A stretch of DNA of 24,063 nucleotides from Oscillospiraceae bacterium. Its GTDB lineage: Bacteria; Bacillota; Clostridia; Oscillospirales; Oscillospiraceae. The stretch covers positions 1 through 24,063 of the forward strand of contig JAHHSD010000027.1 of NCBI GenBank assembly GCA_020025425.1, in the 5' to 3' direction. The stretch's first letter is position 1. Each line of letters opens with the position of its first letter. The notes beneath the pieces are model-generated. The model made no database searches. It saw only the letters and a program-made list of their open reading frames with translations, and was not told the DNA's origin. Of the stretch, positions 1 to 8,175 are shown piece after piece. Both the position numbers and the translations under genes were made by a program.

Positions 1-87
1 GGTTTCGGCGGGGGCGGATTCGGCGGCTCCTCTCATGGCGGCGGCTTCTCCGGCGGCGGCGGCAGCCGCGGGGGCGGTTTCGGCTGA
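1..87 (+). CDS. C-terminal end of a glycine-rich-tailed protein (partial)
   Basis: Reading frame 1 is open from the first base to a TGA at 85-87 and encodes 28 residues made almost only of Gly, Phe, Ser and Arg (blocks such as GFGGGGFGG and GGGFSGGGG). Tails of this kind end membrane-anchored TPM-domain (YgcG-like) and DUF2207 proteins of Firmicutes, so one of those is the most likely parent. The catalytic or membrane part lies outside the window, so the family is a guess. A strong terminator follows 22 bases after the stop, which supports this being the true end of a gene. Confidence 0.6.
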   Translation, partial: GFGGGGFGGSSHGGGFSGGGGSRGGGFG

Positions 88-109
88 TCCGCAAAACAGA
101 ACAAAAAGA

Positions 110-144
110 CGCGCTGTGGAGCAGGAAACTCCACAGCGCGTTTT
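110..144 (+). terminator. Bidirectional intrinsic terminator
   Basis: A perfect 12-bp stem (110-121 with 129-140) closes a 7-base loop and is followed by TTTT on the + strand. On the - strand the same stem is followed by GTCTTTTTG. It ends the glycine-rich gene on the + strand and can also end the aminotransferase gene arriving from the right on the - strand. Confidence 0.85.
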
Positions 145-176
145 ATTATGCCGAATTATTACAGAATGGAATATAA

Positions 177-1361
177 TCAGCGGTAGCTGTCAGCCAGCTC
201 CTGGAACTTGGGCAGGGCCCGCTGGATCATCTCAGTCTGGACACAGAACGCCAGACGGACCCAGCCGGGGGAACCGAATCCGCAGCCGGGGACCAGCAGC
301 AGGTCCAGGTCACGGGCCCGGAGACTGAAGGCCTTGTCATCGGGCTCCAGCGTTTTCAGGAAGAGATAGAAGGCGCCCTGAGGCTGGATGCACTGATAGC
401 CCATCTCCCGCAGAGAGGTGACCAGCAGCTGGGCGTTGCGCTCATAGATGGAGATATCGCTGGTCAGATGGCAGCAGGAGGCCGCCACGCGCTGGAACAG
501 GCTGGGGGCGTTGACATAGCCCAGGGAGCGTCCGGCGCCCGCCACAGCGGCGTAGACCTGAGCCTGGTCAGTTACCTGCTGAGGGACCAGCACATAGCCG
601 ATGCGCTCGCCGGGCAGGGAGAGGGACTTGGAGAAGGAGTAGCACACCAGGGTGTCGGGGTAGATGCTGGGCAGCCAGGGGAGCGACCAGCCGTCAAACA
701 CGATCTCGCGGTAGGGCTCATCGGAGATGAGGTAGATGGGGTGGCCGTATTCCTGAGCCTTCTCCGTCAGCACCTGTGCGGCGGCACGTAAAGTCTCCTC
801 GGAGTAAATCACACCGGAGGGATTGTTGGGGGAGTTGAGCACCAGGCCCTTGGTGTGGGGGCCGATGGCGGCGGCCAGGGCGTCGATGTCCAGCTGGAAG
901 CTGTCCTGGTGGGGCTGGATCAGCTTCATGGCGGCCCCGGCCCCCTCGATAAACACCTTGTACTCGGGGAAGTAGGGGGCGGAGACGATGAACTCATCTC
1001 CCGGGCAGGTCAGGCCGTGGAAGCAGCAGCAGAGTGCGGCGGCCGCGCCCACCGTCATGTACAGCTCGTTCTTGGTGTAGCTGGTGCCGTAGCGGCGGTT
1101 CAGATCCTCTGCGATGGTCTGGCGGGCCTTGTCGTCGCCCTGGGCGCTGGTATAGCCGTGCAGGACAGTGGAGGGCTCCGTCTGGAGCAGGCGGATGGCC
1201 GTCTCATTGATCTGGGGCGGGGCGGGCACGCTGGGGTTGCCCAGGGAAAAGTCGTAGATGTGCTCCGGACCGACCACGGCGGAGCGCTGTTTGCCATATT
1301 CAAAGAGCTCACGGATTACCGAGCGGGCAGTACCCAGCCCGAGCATACGTTCAGAAACCAT
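177..1361 (-). CDS. Class I/II PLP-dependent aminotransferase (aspartate/aromatic-type fold)
   Basis: The 394-residue protein is a fold-type I aminotransferase that should move an amino group between an amino acid and a 2-oxo acid in the cytoplasm. Visible family marks are the NPSG turn near residue 180, the cofactor-ring Asp in SDEPY (about 214), the Schiff-base lysine K245 in YSFSKSLSLPGERIGY, and the C-terminal substrate-carboxylate Arg in GWVRLAF. A longer frame opens upstream, but the ATG at 1361 has GGGAGG eight bases before it and starts where the family starts. The gene stands alone, with its own promoter and terminators on both sides. The substrate cannot be told from sequence. It is a distant paralogue of the aminotransferase at 11874-13055. 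Confidence 0.88.
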   Translation of the reverse strand: MVSERMLGLGTARSVIRELFEYGKQRSAVVGPEHIYDFSLGNPSVPAPPQINETAIRLLQTEPSTVLHGYTSAQGDDKARQTIAEDLNRRYGTSYTKNELYMTVGAAAALCCCFHGLTCPGDEFIVSAPYFPEYKVFIEGAGAAMKLIQPHQDSFQLDIDALAAAIGPHTKGLVLNSPNNPSGVIYSEETLRAAAQVLTEKAQEYGHPIYLISDEPYREIVFDGWSLPWLPSIYPDTLVCYSFSKSLSLPGERIGYVLVPQQVTDQAQVYAAVAGAGRSLGYVNAPSLFQRVAASCCHLTSDISIYERNAQLLVTSLREMGYQCIQPQGAFYLFLKTLEPDDKAFSLRARDLDLLLVPGCGFGSPGWVRLAFCVQTEMIQRALPKFQELADSYR

Positions 1362-1442
1362 AAGAAAACCTCCCGAATCATGTGATGATTGTGGACAGAT
1401 GGGGCGGACGGAGGTGTGCTGCATCTGATTCACGTTGTACAT

Positions 1443-1471
1443 AGTATAACATGAATTTTTAGTGGAGTAAA
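1443..1471 (-). promoter_or_regulatory. Sigma-A promoter for the 177-1361 aminotransferase
   Basis: On the - strand, TTTACT (1466-1471) and TATACT (1443-1448) are separated by exactly 17 bases. Transcription would start near 1436, giving a leader of about 75 bases. The promoter lies just downstream of the terminator of the phosphate transporter gene. Confidence 0.6.
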
Positions 1472-1491
1472 GTGTTTTCCTGATCGAGGAC

Positions 1492-1528
1492 AAAAAGGGC
1501 GCCGCAGAGTGGTTCTGCGGCGCCCTTT
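1492..1528 (-). terminator. Intrinsic terminator of the Na/Pi cotransporter gene
   Basis: A perfect 12-bp GC-rich stem (1497-1508 with 1514-1525) with a 5-base loop is followed on the - strand by TTTTTG. It lies about ten bases after the stop of the gene at 1539-3314. The + strand side has only TTT. Confidence 0.85.
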
Positions 1529-1538
1529 GATATTGGGG

Positions 1539-3314
1539 TCAGGCAATGGGTTGATAGTATTTGGCCTTGGCTTCGGCGAACTGAGTCTCGAAATCCGTAG
1601 AATCGCCGTGGTGCAGCTGATGTAGATAGGCGTGGGGGTCCTGACGGATCAGGGAATCCGCCGGGGCTCCCTCGTGGAGCACCCGGACGCCGGCGTTGGA
1701 GCAGTGGTCGGAGATGCGCTCCAGGTTGATCAGAATTTCCAGGAACTGGGTGCCAACCTCGACGGTGCAGCTGCCCGTCTTCAGACGCTCCACATGGCGC
1801 TCCCGCAGGCATGCGGTGATGAGGTCCACGACCTCCTCCAGCGGTTCGATTCGGAAGGCGGCCCGGGGATCGTGGGTCTGGTAGGCGGCGACAGCGGCGG
1901 ACAGGGCCTCACTGACGGCGGCACTCACATGGTCCAGCTCGTTCTGGGCCTCCGGGGAGAGGACAAGCTCCTTATCATGAAGGGCGGTAGCGCTCTCAGA
2001 GAGGTTGACGGAGTAGTCACCGATCCGCTCAAAGTCGGACAGGGCGTGGAGCAGGTTGGAGACCATGTCGCTGTCGTGGGAGTTCAGCGGCTGGCGGGAC
2101 AGGTGGATCAGGTAGTCGTCCAGGCCGACCTCCATGCTGTCCAGGAGCTCCTCCTGATCGTTGAGCTGGTGGAGACATTTGGAGTCGTAGTGATTCAGCA
2201 GGCCGATGGCCAGATGGTAGTTCTTCTGGGCCAGCTCCGCCATTTGGATGACCACGGTGCGGGCCCGCTCCAGCGCCACAGAGGGGGAGGAGAGGAAACG
2301 GGGATCCAGGACGGAGGAGACAGCGGCACCGGAAGCGCCGTTGTCCGGGATGGTCAGCTCCACCAGCTTCACCAGCTGGCGGTTGAAGGGCAGGAGCAGC
2401 AGGGTACATAGGATGTTGAAAATGGAGTGCAGATCAGCGATGGAGCCGCGGTTCATGGTGGCGTTCCAGAAGGAGAAGCCGATCACACTGTTCAGACCGT
2501 ACAGCAGGATCAGAAAAACCGTGGTGCCGATGATGTTGAAATACAGGTGGACGGCGGCGGTGCGCTTGGCGTTGCGGTTGGCGCCAACGCTGGAGATGAT
2601 GGCGGTGATACAGGTGCCAATGTTTTGACCCATAATAATAGGCAGCGCGGTGGAGAAATTGACCATTCCATTGGCTGCGAGGGCCTGAAGGATACCAACC
2701 GAGGCGGTGGAGCTCTGGATCAGTGCGGTGACCAGGGCGCCCACAGCGATGCCCAGCACGGGATTGGAGAAGTGGACAAACATGGTGCGGAAGGCTTCCA
2801 GCTCAGTCAGGGGGAGCATGGCGTGCTCCATGGACTTGATGCCCACAAACAGCAGACCCAGTCCGATAAAGACCTGGCCGACGACCTTCTTCTGCCCCTT
2901 ATTGAAGAAGGAGTAGAAAAGAATGCCCACAAAGACCATAATGGGGCCGAGCATGTCGGGCTTGAGCAGGCTGATAAACAGATTGTCCGAGGACAGATCG
3001 CCGAGACGCAGGATCTGGGCGGTGATGGTGGTGCCGATGTTGGCGCCCATAATCACGCCCACAGCCTGTTGCAGCTGAAGAATGCCGGCGTTGACAAAGC
3101 CGATGCACATGACGGTAGTGGCGGCAGAGGAGTGAACCACGCCGGCCACCACAGCACCCAGCAGTACTCCCTTGAAAATGTTGTCAGTCAACTTCTCCAG
3201 CAGTTTGGCCAGCCGGCCGCTGGCCAGCTGCTCCAGGCCGTTGGTCATGGTGGACATACCGAACAAGAAGATGGACAACGCACCCAACAGGGATATGATA
3301 TCCTGGACACCCAA
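1539..3314 (-). CDS. Na+/phosphate symporter with C-terminal PhoU-like domain
   Basis: The 591-residue protein belongs to the Na/Pi-cotransporter II (PNaS) family of inner-membrane importers that couple inorganic phosphate to sodium. The first ~310 residues hold two inverted hydrophobic repeats with the paired signature motifs VHSSAATTV (near residue 60) and IQSSTASVG (near 200). From about 345 to the end the protein is soluble and helical with alternating charges, as in PhoU domains. The start is TTG at 3314: AGGAGGAG sits six bases before it, and the first hydrophobic helix (SLLGALSIFLFGM) begins at once. It is monocistronic with its own promoter and terminator. No other phosphate gene is nearby. 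Some PhoU-domain members move substrates other than phosphate, so the substrate is by family only. Confidence 0.9.
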   Translation of the reverse strand: MGVQDIISLLGALSIFLFGMSTMTNGLEQLASGRLAKLLEKLTDNIFKGVLLGAVVAGVVHSSAATTVMCIGFVNAGILQLQQAVGVIMGANIGTTITAQILRLGDLSSDNLFISLLKPDMLGPIMVFVGILFYSFFNKGQKKVVGQVFIGLGLLFVGIKSMEHAMLPLTELEAFRTMFVHFSNPVLGIAVGALVTALIQSSTASVGILQALAANGMVNFSTALPIIMGQNIGTCITAIISSVGANRNAKRTAAVHLYFNIIGTTVFLILLYGLNSVIGFSFWNATMNRGSIADLHSIFNILCTLLLLPFNRQLVKLVELTIPDNGASGAAVSSVLDPRFLSSPSVALERARTVVIQMAELAQKNYHLAIGLLNHYDSKCLHQLNDQEELLDSMEVGLDDYLIHLSRQPLNSHDSDMVSNLLHALSDFERIGDYSVNLSESATALHDKELVLSPEAQNELDHVSAAVSEALSAAVAAYQTHDPRAAFRIEPLEEVVDLITACLRERHVERLKTGSCTVEVGTQFLEILINLERISDHCSNAGVRVLHEGAPADSLIRQDPHAYLHQLHHGDSTDFETQFAEAKAKYYQPIA

Positions 3315-3320
3315 AAAAAT

Positions 3321-3328
3321 CTCCTCCT
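3321..3328 (-). promoter_or_regulatory. Ribosome binding site fixing a TTG start
   Basis: AGGAGGAG on the - strand is six bases before the TTG at 3314. No ATG or GTG in frame is as well placed, so this decides the start of the Na/Pi cotransporter. Confidence 0.75.
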
Positions 3329-3417
3329 AATCAAGCTTGGGGCGGAGCCATTCCGGCTCGTAACATTCCGACGCAGGAGCACCGGGAAGTGTATCCATAT
3401 ATAAAATTCCTGTTAAG

Positions 3418-3446
3418 ATTATATACTTAATTTCCGGCGTCTGCAA
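3418..3446 (-). promoter_or_regulatory. Sigma-A promoter for the Na/Pi cotransporter
   Basis: On the - strand, TTGCAG (3441-3446) and a perfect TATAAT (3418-3423) have 17 bases between them. Transcription would begin near 3411 and give a leader of about 97 bases. No PHO-box repeat was recognised next to it. Confidence 0.7.
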
Positions 3447-3600
3447 AACGTTTTTCGAGGATTCCTGTAAAATCGACATTTCAAATAAAATAGCAGGGGA
3501 AAAACTATGGTAATTTGACGTGTTTTCAAGGCAGCCACGGAAGGACGCAGGACTAGGGACGAGCAGCGCTGCAATAGAGTAAAGGGAGGAGGTGCTGCCC

Positions 3601-4335
3601 ATGCTTTCCCCGGTGGTATACCTAATGATGAACGGATTGTTTTTTACACTGCGTCTGTCTGGCGGAACCAGTTCCTTTCCAAAGCCGCTCAGTGCGGAGG
3701 AGGAGCGGGCCTGTTTGGAGCGCTGTGCCCAGGGGGACCTGGAGGCGCGAAACATTCTGGTGGAGCATAATCTGAGATTGGTGGCCCATATTGTCAAAAA
3801 GTATTACGCACAGACGGGAGACCAGGACGACCTGATCTCCATTGGCACCATCGGACTGATTAAGGGAATCTCCACATTTAAGGCGGATAAAAAGGTCAGG
3901 CTGGCTACCTATGCCTCACGATGTATTGAGAATGAGATCCTGATGCACTTTCGATCGCAGAAGAAACTGCAAGGGGAGGTATCGCTGGCCGAGACCCTGG
4001 ACGCGGGGGATGAGAACGGTTCCCTGTCTCTGATGGATGTCATTGCGGTGGATGACAACATGCTGGAGGACCTTGACACCAAGGAGTCATGTAAAAAGGT
4101 ACGCAGGTGTGTCAGTCAGTGTCTGACGCCGCGGGAGCGGGCCATTATTATTCAGCGGTATGGTTTGGACGGAAAGGCACCCCGTACCCAGAGGGAGGTG
4201 GCGCAGGGGTGCGGGATTTCACGGTCCTATGTATCCCGCATTGAAAAGCGGGCGCTGCATAAATTGGAGGAGGCGATGGAGACAAAGAATCAATCTTGCA
4301 AAAGGAAAGGAGGAAATTCTGAACAGGAAACATGA
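3601..4335 (+). CDS. sigK: RNA polymerase sporulation sigma factor, pro-sigma-K
   Basis: The 244-residue protein is the late mother-cell sigma factor that directs coat and cortex-maturation genes. Residues 1-20 form a hydrophobic pro-sequence (VVYLMMNGLFF), which in this family is cut off by the SpoIVFB membrane protease. Region 2 is very well conserved: ARNILVEHNLRLVAHIVKK (49-67), DLISIGTIGLIKGI (77-90) and LATYASRCIENEILM (101-115). Region 4 ends with the helix-turn-helix GISRSYVSRIEKRAL (205-219). The ATG at 3601 has GGAGGAGG eight bases upstream; a GTG nine bases earlier overlaps that site and is less likely. The gene is complete, so no skin-type element has to be excised. No sigma-E-type promoter was found with confidence in 3450-3590. 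Confidence 0.95.
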   Translation: MLSPVVYLMMNGLFFTLRLSGGTSSFPKPLSAEEERACLERCAQGDLEARNILVEHNLRLVAHIVKKYYAQTGDQDDLISIGTIGLIKGISTFKADKKVRLATYASRCIENEILMHFRSQKKLQGEVSLAETLDAGDENGSLSLMDVIAVDDNMLEDLDTKESCKKVRRCVSQCLTPRERAIIIQRYGLDGKAPRTQREVAQGCGISRSYVSRIEKRALHKLEEAMETKNQSCKRKGGNSEQET

Positions 4336-4420
4336 GGAATGGAAGAAAAAACCATGAAAAGGAGGGGAAATGTTCGAAATCAAGAGAATTGTGCAAAATT
4401 AATAAAAATTTATTTTATCC

Positions 4421-4449
4421 TTGCATTCTTATTGGAGATGTAATATAAT
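4421..4449 (+). promoter_or_regulatory. Sigma-A promoter of the TAXI-TRAP operon
   Basis: TTGCAT (4421-4426) and a perfect TATAAT (4444-4449) are exactly 17 bases apart. Transcription would start near 4456, about 50 bases before the binding-protein ATG. The near-consensus match fits strong expression of a periplasmic-type binding lipoprotein. Confidence 0.8.
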
Positions 4450-4462
4450 AAAACTGCAATTA

Positions 4463-4480
4463 GATCAGATAATTCTGATC
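4463..4480. promoter_or_regulatory. Inverted repeat in the TRAP operon leader, possible operator
   Basis: GATCAGA and TCTGATC form a perfect 7-bp inverted repeat around a 4-base centre (TAAT). It begins about 7 bases after the predicted transcription start. It could be the site of a repressor that blocks promoter clearance, or a small 5' hairpin in the mRNA. No regulator gene lies beside the operon. Confidence 0.45.
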
Positions 4481-4506
4481 GAAAGTTTGAATTGGAGGAA
4501 GAGAAT

Positions 4507-5535
4507 ATGAAGAAAGCAATTGCTCTGGCTCTGTCCCTGACTATGGCTCTCAGCCTGGCCGCATGCGGACCGAAGGACGATGGTGGGAAAAGCAGCGCTT
4601 CCGATGGAAGCAAGAGTCCTTCTGTCAGCAGCTCTGCACCCAAGCCCTCTGGCAGCGTCACGAAGGTGACTCTGGCCACCGGCGGACCCTCCGGTACTTA
4701 CTACGCAGTCGGCGGCGTACTGTCTACCGTTCTGAACGGCAAGCTGGAGCTGTCCGAAATCAACCCCATCTCCACTGGCGCTTCTAAGGCCAACATCTAC
4801 GAGGTTACCGACGGCAACGCTCAGATGTCCATTCTGCAGTCCGACGTTCTGACCTATGCCCACGCCGGTACCGACCTGTTTGAGGCGGACGGCGCTGACA
4901 AGAACTCCCTGTGGGTTGCCGGCCTGTACAACGAGACCGTTCAGGTCATCGCCACCACCGATATCACCGACATCTCCCAGCTGAAGGGCAAGGCCGTCTG
5001 CGTGGGCGATGTGGGCTCCGGTACTGAGTTCAACGCCATGCAGGTCCTCGAGGCCTATGAAATGACCTTCGATGACATCAAGAAGACCAACGGCTCCTTC
5101 GGTGATGCTGTTGAGAACATCAAGGACGGCAAGGTTGCCGCCGCCTTCACCGTTGCCGGCGCTCCCACCACTTCCATCGTGGACCTGGCTTCTTCTAACA
5201 AGTTCAACATGCTGTCTCTGTCCGATGACGCTGTGACTTATTTGACCGCTAACTATCCCTTCCTGGTTCAGGATAACCTGCCTGCCAATACCTACAACGG
5301 CATTGACTACGAGGTCGTCTGCGTGGCCGTCAAGGCTGTTCTGACTGCTGACAAGAACCTGAGCGAGGATGTGGTCTATGAGTTCACCAAGGCTCTGTTC
5401 GAGAACCAGGCTGAGCTGGCTACCGGCCACGGCAAGTTTGAGAACCTGTCTCCCGAGTCTGCTGTCGACGGCGCTTCCGTGGAAATTCATCCCGGTGCTG
5501 CCAAGTACTACAAGGAAGTTGGCGTGCTGGCCTGA
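4507..5535 (+). CDS. TAXI-family TRAP transporter solute-binding lipoprotein
   Basis: The 342-residue precursor is the extracytoplasmic receptor of a TRAP transporter of the TAXI subclass, which passes its ligand to the fused permease at 6151-8118. A lipoprotein signal covers residues 1-20 and ends in the lipobox LSLAAC (C20), followed by a Ser/Lys/Gly-rich linker. The mature domain opens with VTLATGGPSGTYYAVGG, the usual TAXI start. The ATG at 4507 is preceded by GGAGGA with a seven-base gap; an earlier TTG overlaps that site. Codons are strongly biased and the promoter is near consensus, so high expression is likely. The few characterised TAXI proteins bind small organic acids such as glutamate or 2-oxo acids. 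Ligand identity here is unknown. Confidence 0.93.
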   Translation: MKKAIALALSLTMALSLAACGPKDDGGKSSASDGSKSPSVSSSAPKPSGSVTKVTLATGGPSGTYYAVGGVLSTVLNGKLELSEINPISTGASKANIYEVTDGNAQMSILQSDVLTYAHAGTDLFEADGADKNSLWVAGLYNETVQVIATTDITDISQLKGKAVCVGDVGSGTEFNAMQVLEAYEMTFDDIKKTNGSFGDAVENIKDGKVAAAFTVAGAPTTSIVDLASSNKFNMLSLSDDAVTYLTANYPFLVQDNLPANTYNGIDYEVVCVAVKAVLTADKNLSEDVVYEFTKALFENQAELATGHGKFENLSPESAVDGASVEIHPGAAKYYKEVGVLA

Positions 5536-5551
5536 TTAGGCCTGCTCCCTG

Positions 5552-6127
5552 TTGAATAATAAGCAACGAATTTGGAGAGCCGCTGCAGTAATAGCTGTTA
5601 TTATTGCAGCGGCTCTTATCCTGAGTACACATGCGGGCTGGTATCTGACACTGACAGACAGTGACACGGGAGAGGTATATGGCCGGTATCGTGTAGAGGA
5701 TGGGGACATGTTCTCCATCGGATTTATCCACTCAGTGAACAAAAACCCGGTGATCGATGTTTACCACATCGAGGACCATGAGATTTTTGTAGAGGAGACC
5801 ATTTATTACAGCTTCGGTGCAGGTGTGCAAACCGAGCTGAACCCAGGAGAGACCCTGACCTATGGAGAGGACGGCTGTATGGTCGTTGGAAATATCCACA
5901 AGGGATTCCGGGATACGGGACTGCGGTACATTGTAGGCTCCGTCTCTGACCACACTCTGATTTTGGGTGATTTCAGCAGGTGCTACGACCAGATCAGGGA
6001 TAAAGTGGGTGTTTTTAGCGACCAGACCGAGACCACCTCGGACGATGGGGTGCGGATCATCAGTCTGGGAAATCTGTGCGGTAGACATACGGTAGTTACA
6101 TTTACCTGTGAGTACCGATGGCTATAA
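5552..6127 (+). CDS. DUF1850 domain protein of the TAXI-TRAP operon
   Basis: The 191-residue protein has one N-terminal membrane segment or uncleaved signal (about residues 10-30). A DUF1850-type domain follows, with the marker FSIGFIHSVNKNPVIDVY near residue 55. DUF1850 genes are repeatedly found between the binding protein and permease of TAXI-TRAP systems, as here. The domain's role is not established; a small extracytoplasmic or accessory subunit is the natural guess. The only usable start in the right place is TTG at 5552, 16 bases after the upstream stop and without a clear Shine-Dalgarno. Translation is therefore probably coupled and weaker than that of the binding protein. The end is 23 bases before the permease start. 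Confidence 0.85.
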   Translation: MNNKQRIWRAAAVIAVIIAAALILSTHAGWYLTLTDSDTGEVYGRYRVEDGDMFSIGFIHSVNKNPVIDVYHIEDHEIFVEETIYYSFGAGVQTELNPGETLTYGEDGCMVVGNIHKGFRDTGLRYIVGSVSDHTLILGDFSRCYDQIRDKVGVFSDQTETTSDDGVRIISLGNLCGRHTVVTFTCEYRWL

Positions 6128-6135
6128 ATACGCTA

Positions 6136-6144
6136 AAGGAGGAG
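6136..6144 (+). promoter_or_regulatory. Strong ribosome binding site deciding a GTG start
   Basis: AAGGAGGAG lies six bases before the GTG at 6151. The in-frame ATG at 6118 overlaps the DUF1850 coding end and has no comparable site before it, so 6151 is preferred as the permease start. Confidence 0.8.
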
Positions 6145-6150
6145 TTTGTT

Positions 6151-8118
6151 GTGGGAGACACAGAAAAGCGGGAAGTCAATGCTGCGCCGGTAGTTGACAC
6201 AGACGTCGGTACGGCCGCAGATGTTGACGAGATCATGAAAAAGTATGACCGAGAGTCTAACACGAGAACATGGGAGGGAGTTCCACGTCAGATTCTGCGG
6301 TACAGCATGGCCGCATTTACCGTGTTCATGATTTGGATGAACCTCTTTGCCACATGGGACGAGCGCGTGCGCCGCAGCTTGTTCCTGGGCGTCGTAATCC
6401 TGTTCGTATTTGCTCTGTACCCTATTAAGAAGGGTGCCGTCAAGCGCAAGAACTACATTCCTTGGTATGATATCGTGCTGGCCCTGGTCGGCTCGTTCTG
6501 CTACTTCAATTACATCATCAATCTGGAAAAGATCGTTGGCATGGCTACCCGTATCGGCACCACTGAGGTGGTGCTGGGCATCATCGGTGCTCTGGTGCTG
6601 GCTGAGTGCTGCCGCCGCGTCGTTGGCCTGCCCATCCTGTGCGTGGCCACCGTATTTGTGCTGTATGCCTACCTGCCCATGTTCGCCGGCAAGAACCTGC
6701 GTTATATCGTGTATAACCTGTTCTATACCACGTCCGGTATCCTGGGCAACCCCGTCGGTGTCTGCTCCACCTACATCATGCTGTTCATCATCTTTGGTGC
6801 ATTCCTGGAGGCCACCGGCATCGCCAACTTCTTCATTGACTGCGCCAACGCCATTGCCGGCGCTGCCACCGGCGGCCCCGCTAAGGTGTCCGTCATCTCC
6901 TCCGCCCTGTGCGGCATGGTGTCCGGCTCCTCCGTGGGCAACACTGTGACCACCGGCGCTGTGACCATCCCCCTGATGAAGAAGACCGGCTACCCCGCTG
7001 AGTTCGCAGGCGCCGTTGAGGCCGCCTCCTCCACCGGCGGTCAGATCATGCCGCCTATCATGGGCGCCGCTGCCTTCCTGATGGCCGAGATCGTGAACGT
7101 CCCCTATAAGGACATTGTGGTCCGCGCCATCCTGCCCGCCGCACTGTACTTTACCGGCATCTTCCTGATGGTTCACTTCAAGGCCAAGAAGCTGGGTCTG
7201 AAGGGTCTGCCCAAGGAGGATCTGCCAAAGGCCCGGGAGATCCTGCCCAAGATCTACCTGATCGTTCCCCTGATCCTGCTGGTGTACATGATCGTCAGCG
7301 GCTTCACGATGGCCCGCAGCGCTATCTTTGCCACAGTCGCCGCCATCGCTGTCTCCTTCTTCAACAAGGAGCACCGCATGACCTATAACACCTTCGTGGA
7401 TGCTCTGGAGAGTGGTACCAAGAACACCCTTTCCGTGGCCGTGGCCTGTGGTATCGCCGGTATCATCTCCGGCGTGGTCACTATGACCGGTCTGGGTCAG
7501 GTGTTCATCTCCGCCATCGTTGGTGTGGCCGGCAATAATCTGTTCATCGCTCTGTTCCTGACCATGCTGTGCTGCATCGTGCTGGGCATGGGCGTCCCCA
7601 CCACCGCCAACTACATCATCATGGCTACCACCTGCGCCCCCATCCTGACCACCGGTATGGGTATGAATGTGCTGGCTGCCAACATGTTCGTGTTCTACTT
7701 CGGCATCGTGGCCGATATTACGCCTCCCGTGGCTCTGGCCGCCTATGCCGGCTCTGCCATTGCCAAGGCGCCTCCTATGAAGACTGCCTTCAACGCCACC
7801 CGTCTGGCGATTGCAGCCTTCCTGATCCCCTATATCTTTGCCTTTGACAACTCTCTGCTGTTCATTGACACCACACCGATCCAGGTCGTCATGGTTATTA
7901 TCACCTCCTTCCTGGGTATGACTCTGGTGTCCTCCGGCCTGATGGGCTATATGCTCCGCGACCTGAATTGGGTACAGCGTATCCTGTGCGTGGCCGGCGG
8001 TCTTGCATTGATTATGCCGAACCAGATCACCGATGTGTTTGGCGTGGCTGTCCTGGCGGTTATGATCGTGTTCCAGGTCCTGGCCAACAAGAAGGACAAG
8101 GCTGCCGCCGCGGCATAA
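6151..8118 (+). CDS. TRAP transporter fused permease (4TM/12TM, TAXI type)
   Basis: The 655-residue membrane protein joins the small (DctQ-like) and large (DctM-like) TRAP subunits in one chain, as TAXI systems do. A charged cytoplasmic head of about 50 residues is followed by closely packed hydrophobic helices to the end. Conserved large-subunit loops are visible: SGSSVGNTVTTGAVTIPLM (about 258-276), ASSTGGQIMPPIMGAAAF (about 292-309), and the second repeat GMGVPTTANYI with DITPPVALAAY. The driving force in characterised TRAP systems is a sodium or proton gradient. GTG at 6151 is chosen for its ribosome site. It is the last gene of the operon and is followed by a strong terminator. Together with the binding lipoprotein and the DUF1850 protein it should form one importer. 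Confidence 0.93.
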   Translation: MGDTEKREVNAAPVVDTDVGTAADVDEIMKKYDRESNTRTWEGVPRQILRYSMAAFTVFMIWMNLFATWDERVRRSLFLGVVILFVFALYPIKKGAVKRKNYIPWYDIVLALVGSFCYFNYIINLEKIVGMATRIGTTEVVLGIIGALVLAECCRRVVGLPILCVATVFVLYAYLPMFAGKNLRYIVYNLFYTTSGILGNPVGVCSTYIMLFIIFGAFLEATGIANFFIDCANAIAGAATGGPAKVSVISSALCGMVSGSSVGNTVTTGAVTIPLMKKTGYPAEFAGAVEAASSTGGQIMPPIMGAAAFLMAEIVNVPYKDIVVRAILPAALYFTGIFLMVHFKAKKLGLKGLPKEDLPKAREILPKIYLIVPLILLVYMIVSGFTMARSAIFATVAAIAVSFFNKEHRMTYNTFVDALESGTKNTLSVAVACGIAGIISGVVTMTGLGQVFISAIVGVAGNNLFIALFLTMLCCIVLGMGVPTTANYIIMATTCAPILTTGMGMNVLAANMFVFYFGIVADITPPVALAAYAGSAIAKAPPMKTAFNATRLAIAAFLIPYIFAFDNSLLFIDTTPIQVVMVIITSFLGMTLVSSGLMGYMLRDLNWVQRILCVAGGLALIMPNQITDVFGVAVLAVMIVFQVLANKKDKAAAAA

Positions 8119-8175
8119 TCCAGCTGTCAGCAGAAGAAGCCGTCCCATAGGGATGGAACAGTCCTAAAACTGTAA

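Noticed and set aside
1..87. Glycine-rich repeat as a mobile or satellite repeat
   Set aside because: It is an open coding tail that ends at a stop followed by a terminator, as in TPM/DUF2207-type proteins.
35..328. 97-codon + strand open frame at the left edge
   Set aside because: It runs through the terminator and into the antisense of the aminotransferase; composition is random Pro/Gly/Arg.
4332..4448. Small + strand frames after sigK: 38 codons from an ATG overlapping the sigK stop, 29 codons from 4354 and 10 codons from 4370 with AGGAGGGG before it
   Set aside because: They overlap each other and the TRAP promoter, and none resembles a known small protein. The 10-codon frame has a good ribosome site but too little sequence to judge.
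6133..8148. A 671-codon open frame on the - strand opposite the TRAP permease
   Set aside because: It mirrors the third-position bias of the real gene and reads as His/Gly/Asp/Gln-rich low-complexity protein with no start signal. The + strand frame has all family motifs.
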